From: Cryptomeria japonica
Taxonomy: Eukaryota; Streptophyta; Pinopsida; Cupressales; Cupressaceae
Direction: 5' to 3'
Assembly: GCF_030272615.1 (NCBI RefSeq)
Contig: NC_081413.1
Span: 183,348,951 to 183,412,950, forward strand
Length of the DNA stretch: 64,000 nt
The translations under genes were made by a program, and so were the position numbers. The notes beneath the pieces are model-generated. The model had not been told where the DNA came from. It worked only from the letters and a program-made list of their open reading frames with translations, and did no database searches. Shown one piece after another: positions 55,378-64,000 of this stretch (its first letter is position 1; every line of letters begins with the position of its first letter).

Positions 55378-55600
55378 TGTTGACGGGTGTTTTGACACAC
55401 TCTCCAATAGTCAGGTTGGATATGAATACCACCTCTCCTAAAAAGGAGTCAATCTTAAAGACTAACAACTCCAAGGTCTCTGTAGTCAGGTCATGATGAT
55501 GTTGGGTAACTCGGTGGCTAATGTAACTGTACCTATCAAGGGGCCTGCTGGTTGGAACAAAACAAACAAAATCCTTTTTTTTAGTATATTTTTTAATTTT
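55378..55600 (-). repeat. 5' LTR of D, recognisable part
   Basis: Pairs with 47982-48200 (see that entry). It begins TGTTGACGGGTG. Similarity fades after about 55600, so its right end is unknown. Confidence 0.75.
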
Positions 55601-56389
55601 AACTTTAATAAAGAAACGTTGAAAGATTTGTCAGGGTAACAAGAGACAATAAAAAAACCAATACTTAAGAATTGAGTGAATTATGAAGTTGGTGTATCAC
55701 AGACGAGTATTATCAATAACATTCAACCAATATTTTAAACAATGTTCCAGCAAACATGCAAAGTCAGTCACCTCACATATAAATGAAATTGGATATCAAA
55801 ACATCATAAAATTGCTCTATTATTTCATCCTCATATACCATTCGCATGCATAATATGATTCATAAAATAATAAAACTAAAAGGATAAGTTTTTTATTAGA
55901 ATAAGAGAAGATACCAAATGATGAAGAACATCAACTATGAAAACATGTATTGCAGATCAGGCAATCCACAAGTTGCTTTTGTATTAATCTTCGAAAAATG
56001 AATAACATAATATTTATAAGAAAGGAATTGCAAAAAAAGTATAAATTCTCTAGCTAAATTGCCTTGAATCATCAATTTGTGGACCCTCTAAATGGCCCCA
56101 AACTTTACAATTTATAGTGTTTCATCCATACATCCTAAGAATAAATCATGCCTAAGATTTAGTTACAAAAAGATGGGAGTCACAGTTGACATGCAAGTAG
56201 CTGCCTATGAACTCCACTTAATCGTTACTCAACTGGTGCTTGTAGTTCATGTTCTTGATGGTGCATCAGCTCCAGGACCTTCGAATCATGCAAGGATGAT
56301 GCAAAATAAAAGCAAGTGTGACAAGAAGTGATAGTTAATACTGCAGTGGTTGAGGCGGTGATACTGCTTTAACATGCACTATACGACTA
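55601..56389. other. No gene seen
   Basis: AT-rich DNA, likely the remainder of D's 5' LTR and flank. The 79-codon plus-strand frame at 56092 has no recognised feature. Confidence 0.35.
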
Positions 56390-57408
56390 ACTACCTGTTT
56401 GTCTTTTATTTTTCTTGTAGTTTTGGTAATTTTCAATGACGCAGTCTATGGGAGCATTAGGTGTGTCAACAATATACTCCATCCAAAATCTGGATACTCT
56501 GAGTTCTTCTTTTGTACTCTCTAGCCTACTGACCATTTCATCAATCATTGCCTCAATTGCCTAACATTGGAATACCACATACATGTATCTATTAATTGTT
56601 TCTATGTTGAGCTCAAAAGTGGTTGCAAAGTGGTCAACCGTGTAAGAATCCCACCTACTAAGTATGGTTTCTTGATGCAATACTCCACCTTTCTTAAGGT
56701 TATACCCATATTTCCCTAGCAGTTTGATGATGAATTTCTCATATTGTTCAAGCATGCTAAGGAGTGGAGGATGTTCTTTGAGAACCTTGATGCGACATTG
56801 CTCCATTATCTCTATCTTTAAGTCCAAAATATCTACACACAATTATAGGCTATTGATACTTTCTCCTCCCAGTAGGTCCTCCTTTACAATCACCTCCTCT
56901 CCCAGTCTTTGTATTTTCTTAAGTATCTTATGTTGCCTTGAGAACTTAAGGAGTTGTTGTTCCCACTGTGCATAACAATAATTAAGAACTTTCTCATTGA
57001 AATGGGCTTCTTCAAATACCTCCATTGTATCTTGCAAGAACTTTTGATTATACTCACCTGATCTTGAGCCCATGTTTTGACTGTTGTTGCCACTTTCCTC
57101 ATCTCATATAATGTTTTTATATCACCTCGTGGGAGAGATGAAGTAGATGGAAAGGTGTTGTCTACTTTAGATTCAAGTGGCTTGGCTATCTCCATGATCA
57201 ATTGTTTATATTGCCTCAGTTTTTCCTTAACTTCTACTTTGGTCTTATGTTCTTTCTCCATCTTGGTTTGGACAGTGGAAATCCCGGCAACTAAAGTAGC
57301 AATCTGGTGCAGGAGCACCTTCACAATTTTGGCTTGTTTGATCCTAATGGGATCAAGAATTGAATAAAGGACTATTTTAAGAGTCACAGTGTGTGTTTTA
57401 GGTTTCAT
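56390..57408 (-). pseudogene. Unknown ORF with coiled coil (exon-like block)
   Basis: 57408-56890 (172 codons) is open: Met, then YSILDPIRIKQAKIVKVLLHQIATL and a long Lys/Glu heptad region (KMEKEHKTKVEVKEKLRQYKQL), with TFPSTSSLPRGDIKTLYEMRK after it. It continues in other frames to about 56390: 57073-56843 with CYAQWEQQLLKFSRQHKILKKIQ, and 56842-56561. Predicted soluble and coiled coil. No domain is known to me. It lies in the same orientation as the ORFs at 59.1-59.7 and 60.8-63.1 kb and may be one long decayed reading unit with them. Confidence 0.45.
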
Positions 57409-59108
57409 TATGGTTTAGTTTTATCTTAGAGTGATTTAGATAATGTTACTCAAGTTTTCTTTCCAGTTTTGGCCCATAGTGCCTTGTACGCCAAAAATGA
57501 CATTATAGTGAAAATGTGTTAAAAACCTTGTAACAAGCTTATAAAGGAATTGTATTAGGTCTATATAATTATTTTACACCATCTCAAATGGTTAGGTGGG
57601 AGATATTTGTCTTGTAGGCCAAAAATGCACTAAGAGTCAAAAATTGTCAATGTTGTCAAGCAACATTTTGACAAAAAGTGAGAAAAGTTGTAAAATCACT
57701 CTACAAGGTAGTTATGGATGCCATAAGGGTTGAAATGGTTTTAATTTTCCTATATAAGGACACTCCAAATATTTTAAATAGGCTGGCTTTGTATTAGCAA
57801 GAGGAAATTAATAAAATATGACTGTTTTTCATGCTTTTTAAGCTTAATATGCTGTAACAGTCCGTACAGAGAAATATTTCCATATTGTTCTTTCATGGGA
57901 GTTTGTGTCATGGTTGTATGAAGGTTTTTCATTCTTTGTATTAGGGTTTTTACTATGTTTTGGTTTATCAAAAAAAATCTTTTAGTTTTTGCCAGTTCGC
58001 TGCCCTGAACTGGGGTTTTGAAGAAAATGGGTTGAAACACTTGGTCTCCATGGGTAACCAAGAAAAAATGAACCTTGGAGACAAATTTGGACCTTTTTTC
58101 ATATTGTATTTTAATTTTGTGCTGTCCGTTGTGATGGAAAAGGTGAATTTGAGTGAATACTAGGCAAGTATGGTTATTTGGCTAGTAGCATGAACAAAAC
58201 TCAAGATTTGCACCCAAAAGTGATTTGGAGTGAACAAATGAATGAGGTAAAGGCCTGGGCATGTGACCAAGGTTGTTAAACATCATTTTGATGTGTTATA
58301 ATACATTTTTTCATTTAATCATTCTCATGTTGTAAGCAAAACAGTGAGTTCACTATTTTTTGGAATTTGTGTTTGTAAAAATGCTCATGGAGTGCTTCAA
58401 AGCATGATCCAAGCCTTGTAACTATAAAGGCTATGTAATAGGAGAGTTCAACAATGTTTTATATACCTCATGGAAGTATACTTTCCATTTCATACTCCTT
58501 GTCTTTCAAGGCCAAAGAGATAGCAGCAGATTGACTGGTAAAGGGACAGTTTTGACTGTGACAGTGACAAATTGACTGATTTTGCAATTGTTGGCCAAGT
58601 GTTTGGTAAAATGCTTGTATGGAAAGGGTAGGGGAAGCTCTAAATTTCTATGGAAGAGGTCTCCAAGTAGTATGGGAGGATGAAACAAGTTTCATGGAGT
58701 GAATCCATGGTGGAAGCACCCAAACGCTCTTGAAAACCCTTGTTTTGAGGCTACAAAATAGGACAGTCATAAATTGGCCTTCCCAAGACCTCTCTTGGGA
58801 CTAATTCATGATTTTTGCCAAAAGGGTACTCAAAAGGATTTTCCTTTTTCAAATATTCCAAGTTGGGAGTGAGTAATGAGAAAAATAGTGTTTCAGGAGG
58901 GCTAAAAAGGGCTTATTCCTTGTAGCCCTGTTTTGCAAAAAGTGTGAACCCGATTTGTGCAAGGTTGATTGGTATTGAAGAACCTTTGGAATCCATTTTA
59001 AAAATACTCAATAAAGTCTCCTAACACCTTAGTATGAGTAGTGGTACTATATTTGGGGTTTAGACCTATAGTAAGGGTTTGAGTAAGCCATGAGCAAGTG
59101 AGCTTGAA
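57409..59108. other. No gene seen
   Basis: About 1.7 kb noncoding DNA between two minus-strand coding-like blocks. It could be an intron or an inserted noncoding element; no repeat partner was noticed. Confidence 0.35.
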
Positions 59109-59760
59109 CTAGGTCTTTGAGAACAAAACCAAAAGAAAGTTTTTAACTCCTTGTCTAAACCTTTTGAAGAAGTCTTTTAAAAAGAAGATTATACTTAGCT
59201 TTAATTGGTCCTCCTGTGGGCTTCTCCCTATCACAATCTCTCCCCACTTAGTCTGTTTACCCAAATTGACCTCTGATACTTGATATTTTGAGATGGCTTG
59301 AGGTTGCCCTTCAGTATCTGGTTCGGGCATGAGAGTTGATATGCTGGCAATTACTTCACCCAAGTTTGTCCTTGAGAGATGATGGATTGTCTTAGCCTTC
59401 TTGGCTCTCCTTGGTGACTCGATAATTGCATGATGCAAAGTGATGTTCAAGAGGACAACTTTCTTCTTCCTAGAAAAGGAAAAACTTAGCCATTGTGGCA
59501 TACTATCATCTCGATCTCCGCCTTGCACTGTTACCTTTGTAGCAACCCTGTGTGTTTCTTGTTGTTGTTCTGGTTGCTCCTCTTCTTGCAGTGCTTGTTC
59601 TTGTTGTAGAGGAGGATCCTATGGCTGCTATAGAAGTTGAGCTACCTGTTGAGCGAAGTTCGCTTGAAGGACCTGATCCGGAATTAACTGTTGTTGTTTA
59701 GTGGGTAAACTCACAATGTTGGTTCCCTCTTTTTGGTACATCCTAATTTTTGCTGCAATC
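59109..59760 (-). pseudogene. Unknown ORF fragment, Gln-rich then basic
   Basis: Above Met 59528 the reading is Gln/Glu-rich (QEEEQPEQQQE). The open frame 59528-59109 (139 codons) starts MQGGDRDDSMPQWLSFSFSRKKK and includes ESPRRAKKAKTIHHLSR and WGEIVIGRSPQEDQL. It has a nuclear-localisation-like basic cluster, but that is weak evidence. No domain is recognised. Confidence 0.4.
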
Positions 59761-60039
59761 ATACATTTTTTAGAAAATATAATGATTTAAGCTTTAAGAG
59801 GTCCCATTTGAAGTAATTAATTGAAGAGAGTTAGATCAAAGGCTCTTAGATCAAAATTTATTGGGTAGAACCTCTCTACTTCTAAATCATACTTGCAATG
59901 GAGTCTCCTTTGCATCTATCAAGTGTTGATAAAAAACCAATTTTACATTAGCTTTTGGGGGATCAAATGAATTCATTTAGAAGTTTTGTTTTTTAAAGTA
60001 TTTAGTCCTTATTATAAGCTTTCCAAATAGTATAATTTT

Positions 60040-60480
60040 TAATATATTTTTATTTTATTTCTTATGAATGTAGGTTTTTCACTGAACATGAACTTCTTTG
60101 TTCAATGCATTAGGAAAACTAGTAAACTAATTAAACAAAAATTCTGAAAAATATCTATGCACTAGGTATTGATGTCTTCTTCCTAACAAAAAAGATAAAA
60201 TTGAATTTTGATTTATATAGAACAAGTTATGTGTTTAAACGTACACCTATATCTAACTTATAATTAGTCGGACTTCAAAACTTAATAAAATGAAAAATAT
60301 TCAACATATCACTATCAAACCAACTGCATGCCTTGTTTATTGATGTTACAATCCAAAATTCAAAAGAATTAAGTTTTTATCGTTTATAAAAAAAAGTTAT
60401 CCATTTCGGGATGCACATCACTCTTAAAAAAAGTTGTTTTCTGTAAAAAACTACTTTTTGAGGGAGATGGAAAAGTCAAT

Positions 60481-60562
<82 letters not shown>

Positions 60563-60725
60563 CTACAAACAAGATGTTACAAATCACTAGTCTACATCAT
60601 GTTCAAATTATTAACGGTTTAAAAGTTATAGGTGTCGGAAAGTGAAGTTTTTTTTTCAAAATGTTCATCTAAGTGTCAAAGTTGGTCAAAAAGTGGGAAC
60701 CAGTATTGTGAGTTCACCCTAGCTA
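60040..60725. repeat. Second copy of the left-edge LTR-like segment
   Basis: Diverged match to 1-545: CTAGGTATTGATGTC near 60165, ACACCTATATCTAA near 60243, CAAAGTTGGTCA and GGGAACCAGTATTGTG near 60677-60710. It lies between the minus-strand fragments at 59.7 and 60.75 kb, so it either interrupts one ORF or is the 3' LTR of the element holding the 60.75-63.1 kb ORF. Confidence 0.45.
60491..60560. repeat. (TA)n(GA)n compound microsatellite
   Basis: About 15 TA units run directly into about 20 GA units inside the LTR-like segment. Its partner at 1-545 lacks it. The small frames here are artefacts. Confidence 0.95.
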
Positions 60726-60749
60726 ACTATTATAAATTTTCGGCAACCT

Positions 60750-63075
60750 CCTCCTCAAACACCTTTTCTATTTCATCCATTTGTTTCTATCCATCGCCTT
60801 CTAATTGTTTGAGTAATATCTCTTGATCCAGAGGAGTAAGGACTAGTCTTTCATCTTTTTCTTCATGTCCCTTTTCCTCCATCAGTTTCACTTGCACCTC
60901 CATATGTTGCACTTGAATTTCAGGTTCCTCTTGGGCCTTAGGTGTTGCATGAACTACAGTGGGATACCTTTGATTTGTTTCACCTTTCTTCTTTCGAGTA
61001 ATTACTGCAATGGATTCATCATCTTGATCAGAGTCAGTTTTAATATTATGAATAATTACCCGTTCCTGTGTTGGAAAGAGAGAGAGAGTTGGTGTCTACA
61101 TCGCAGGAGGAACTTTCTCTTTAGTGATTTCAACATGTTAAGTACCCTCTCTTGGCATGATCCCAATAGTTGAAACAAGAGGATGGATGGAAGATTGTGG
61201 AATTTATTGTAATCTAGTGGTTATCTTGTGCTTAGCAGTTGTTTTGAGTAATTATGACTTTCATTTTTGCATCAAGCCGCCTCTTGAGTTCTTGATTGTC
61301 AATTGTTTGAGCAGTGGTTTCAGGATCAATAGGAGTATTGTTTCTTGATTCTGATCTTGTCCTTCTGGTATACTCCTTGGTTTTTTTGGATTGAGGATTA
61401 TAAGTAGCCTTAACTTTCTTCTTTTCTTTTGTGGTGCTTGGCCTAATCCTCAAACCCAACCACTGCATTGTTCTTTCTATCACCTTTTTTGAAATTGCAT
61501 CTACATCAATAATTTCTTGATCTGACCACCGGATATGAGAGAGTGGTCTCTTATCAATCCCCTTTTCCTTGTATACTGGATAGATTACCTCTCAATCATC
61601 TCTAAGATCCTTGGGGATGTTGGTTTCTATACTAAAGTTCCCAATTTGAGGAACTGTCAATCTATGATACATCCTTTCCCGAACCTCAAAACTGTCTTGC
61701 ATATCCGCCCAAAAGTCTTCCAAGGCTGGCTGGTGACTCGGATATGAAAGAGGCATCATTTGTTTTAGTTTTCCTAAGGGATCATATTTATCTCTTGCAT
61801 AATCCAACTCCTTTAAACTGCGGTCCTATAGTTCTTGTTTGGTTACCTTAGCTGCTTGCTGATTCTGACAAGAATAGTGGTCCAGTGAGATAGGGAATGT
61901 GACCCTAGTTTTATGTTTAAGGGTCAAAAGTGATTGCAACCCACAATCTTCCTTGTATACTCAAGAATGATTATTCTATTGCTACAAAATATGGGAAGGA
62001 GGAATGGCCTTCCAGTGAACCCACTTACTCTAATGTATGTAGAGCGTTGGGTTTGAAGGAACCAACAACTCCACTCATTGACCATTTTCATAGCCTCTAC
62101 TGAAATTCTATATCCTACATCACCTGTCAATTTACAAATGATTGCATATATAAATGCATCATTTATTCTTTTGAAGTGAAACTTAGCCCGTGTAATGGGG
62201 AGCTAAGTATAATATTCCCACACCCTTTTCTGTCCTGGCTCTTCTCCCAACTTGCCTTCTTTATTAAGACCTCAATATTTTCCAACTCATGCCACTACCC
62301 ATATAATATTAGAAGTCATAAATAATTTCTTCGTTTGCAGTACTATAGTCAACTGGTAGTGAATGTTGTCTAAAACAATTTGTGCCCAGTCAAAGTATTC
62401 CTTCCCTATCAAAATTGTGTGCATATAATGAAACATCCATGAATGAAAATGTCGGCAATCTGGTTTACCAAAAGTACCACTTAGCGTGATTACTAAACAT
62501 TTTGGTGCATCTTTAAAGTCTACCATAAGGATGTTTGTTTCTTTAAGGCCCGTTTTTCTAGGTTCCTGTAGCCAAGCCTCATTAATGTGGTTCTTATAAT
62601 TTGAGGCATTCTTTTTAAATATGGAGGTTGCCTCCTCTTCTGTAGTCTAGTGTACCTCATCCATTTTTGGAATACCAAATGTCATACCAATCATCTCAAG
62701 CGAGAGATCTATTATCACATTACCCGCCACATCCACACACTTTCTAGTCTCCTGATTATAATATTGAGCTATTGTGATGATCATCTTAAGAGATTGCATA
62801 GCCTACGGGAAGATTGTGGCTTCAACCAGTCCAGATCTCTTTATCCATTTGTATGATGCATTTAGATTAGTCTGATTAACTTCCTTTCTGTCACCCATTA
62901 TATCTCATTATCTAGCTTGGATACCAAGGTTTGACCCTAGTATTGGTACTTCACTGTGGGTGGGTTTTTCTCCAATTTAATCTTCGTATCGGTCACCCAT
63001 TGCATCTCATTATCTAGCTTGGATACCAAGGTTTGACCCTGGTATTGGTACTTCATTGTGGGTGGGTTTTTATCC
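60750..63075 (-). pseudogene. Large broken ORF of unknown family (left arm of the inverted duplication)
   Basis: Reading from 63075 down: a tandem pair holding KYQYQGQTLVSKLDNE, then ITIAQYYNQET, VIIDLSLEMIGMTFGIPKM, EEEATSIFKKNASNYK and NEAWLQEPRK. 62526-62287 reads FKDAPKCLVI to FDWAQIVLDNIHYQL, and 62130-61924 has KLTGDVGYRI-type sequence, STYIRVSGFTGRPFLLPIF and IIILEYTRKIVG. Then come 61807-61592 (LEDFWADMQDSFEVRERMYHRL) and 61483-61232, a basic, disordered segment (PSTTKEKKKVKAT, YTRRTRSESRNN). It is over 550 codons of mostly one protein with several stops. I do not recognise it from a named domain family. The right arm encodes the same protein, so it is a repeated element-borne gene. 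Confidence 0.55.
62891..63075 (-). repeat. 102-bp tandem duplication at the ORF's N-terminus
   Basis: TCACCCATTATATCTC at 62891 and TCACCCATTGCATCTC at 62993 start two near-identical units. On the minus strand they encode the same about 30-residue block twice (KYQYQGQTLVSKLDNE). The right arm has one unit only. Confidence 0.85.
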
Positions 63076-63082
63076 CTAAATT

Positions 63083-64000
63083 GGATAAAAACCCACCCAC
63101 AATGAAGTACCAATACCAGGGTCAAACCTTGGTATCTAAGCTAGATAATTAGATACAATGGGAGATCGATACTGATGTAGGGCACAATTGAGATAGAATA
63201 CATCAAAAAGGAAGTGGCTCAGACTAATCTAGATGCACCATACAGAAGGATCAAGAGATCTGGATTGGTTGAAGCTACAATCTTCTCGTAGGCTATGCAA
63301 ACTCCTGAGTTGATCCTCACCATAGCTCAATATTATAATCAAGAGACCAAAAAGTGTGTGGATGTGGTGAGTAAGGTGATAATATATCTCTCACCTAAGA
63401 TTATTGATATGACATTCAGTATTCCAGAAATGGAGGAGGTACAACAAACTATAGAAGATGAGGCAACCTCCATATTTAAAAATAATGCCTCAAATTATAA
63501 GCACCACATGAATGAGGCTTGGCTGGAGGAACCTAGAAAAATAGGCTTTAAGGCAACATATATCCTAAGGGCAGGCTTTAAAGATGCACCAAAATATTTA
63601 GTAATCATGCTAATTCATGCCTTGGTAAACCAGATTGCCGATATTTTTATTCATGTATGTTTTATTACATGCATACAATTTTGATAGGGAAGAAATGCTT
63701 TGACTAGGTGCAAATTGTTTGAGACAATATTCACAACTAGTTGACTACAGTACTTTAAAAAAAAGAAATTATTTATGACTTCTTATATTATATGGGTAGT
63801 GGCACGAGCTGGGAAAAATCCAGGTCTTAATAAAGAAGACAAGTTGCGAGAAGAGCCAAGACATAAAAGGGTGTGGGAATATTATACTCATCTCCCCATT
63901 ACACCGGCTAAGTTTCACTTCAAAATAATAAATGATGCATTCATATATACGATCATTTGTAAATTGACAGGTGATGTAGGATATATAATTTCACCAGAGG
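63083..64000 (+). pseudogene. Right-arm copy of the unknown ORF (plus strand, cut by window end)
   Basis: Encodes the same protein as the minus-strand ORF of the left arm: NPPTMKYQYQGQTLVSKLDN and stop, then after frame changes 63295-63684 (129 codons) with ILTIAQYYNQETKKCVDVV, PEMEEVQQTIEDEATSIFKN, NEAWLEEPRKIGF and FKDAPKYLVIML. The last readable part, to 64000, again has FHFKIINDAFIY and KLTGDVGY-type sequence. It starts head to head with the other copy. Confidence 0.6.

Larger units (their letters stand above)
47982..55600 (-). mobile_element. Element D: Tat-like Ty3/gypsy, decayed
   Basis: Matching LTR-terminal sequence at 47982-48200 and 55378-55600. On the minus strand the order is primer site, gag, protease, an extra RNase H, RT, RNase H, integrase. 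The two LTRs agree well for about 220 bp and then diverge beyond recognition by eye, so full LTR lengths and target duplication are not established. The extra RNase H and motif style point to the Tat clade. Stops and frameshifts run throughout. Confidence 0.8.
62100..64000. repeat. Large inverted duplication centred near 63079
   Basis: Left arm 63075 downward and right arm 63083 upward, separated by the 7-base CTAAATT. The first about 54 bp of each arm are identical. Beyond that identity falls to roughly 85% by eye, with the 102-bp extra unit on the left. Similarity continues past 62130 on the left and to base 64000 on the right, so the right arm leaves the window. Confidence 0.9.

Noticed and set aside
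56092-56331. 79-codon plus-strand ORF as a small gene
   Set aside because: No domain, no conserved partner, and AT-rich surroundings; consistent with a chance frame.

Overview
This window looks like intergenic DNA from a large, repeat-swollen seed-plant nuclear genome. A conifer or other gymnosperm is my best inference, from the retrotransposon families and the depth and decay of nesting; nothing in the sequence proves it. I see no host gene, tRNA or rRNA. Nearly every long coding signal belongs to a transposable element and most are broken by stops and frameshifts. Element letters below are my own labels.

Layout. 1-7.2 kb: a decayed minus-strand Ty3/gypsy pol (E) split by an intact-ended non-autonomous copia-like element (F, 2375-5835, target duplication AGATT). 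8.3-9.6 kb: a broken minus-strand unknown coiled-coil-like ORF. 9.8-10.6 kb: a degenerate tandem repeat of about 86 bp. 10.9-25 kb: a plus-strand gypsy pol (C) split inside RT, just after its YLDD motif, by element B (11659-22717, minus, duplication GAGAG). B contains a copia LTR remnant (K), and K is split by a 5.37-kb segment with terminal inverted repeats (T, 14382-19754). T holds a 0.9-kb polypyrimidine tract and a 2.4-kb minisatellite with an 835-bp higher-order period. 25.7-26.5 kb: another broken coiled-coil ORF.

26558-46222: gypsy element A (plus), which encodes gag and protease but no RT, RNase H or integrase. Its 5' LTR carries a 5'-truncated LINE, and the LINE's 3' UTR carries a full-length Ty1/copia element (J, 30541-37938, duplication TAAGC). 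A's primer-binding site is split by a solo LTR. 47982 to about 55.6 kb: a Tat-like gypsy (D, minus) with gag, protease, an extra RNase H ahead of RT, RT, RNase H and integrase, all decayed. 56.4-64 kb: further unknown ORFs on the minus strand. They end in a head-to-head inverted duplication centred at 63079 whose right arm runs off the window.

How it fits together. Insertion order can be read from the nesting: E before F; C before B before K before T; the coiled-coil fragment before A, A before the LINE, the LINE before J. A and B share a primer-binding site and LTR features, so both look like dependent members of one family moved by an autonomous partner outside this window. The most unusual items are T with its organised satellite, the extra ORF downstream of the LINE reverse-transcriptase ORF, the gag-protease-only element A, and the inverted repeat at 63 kb.
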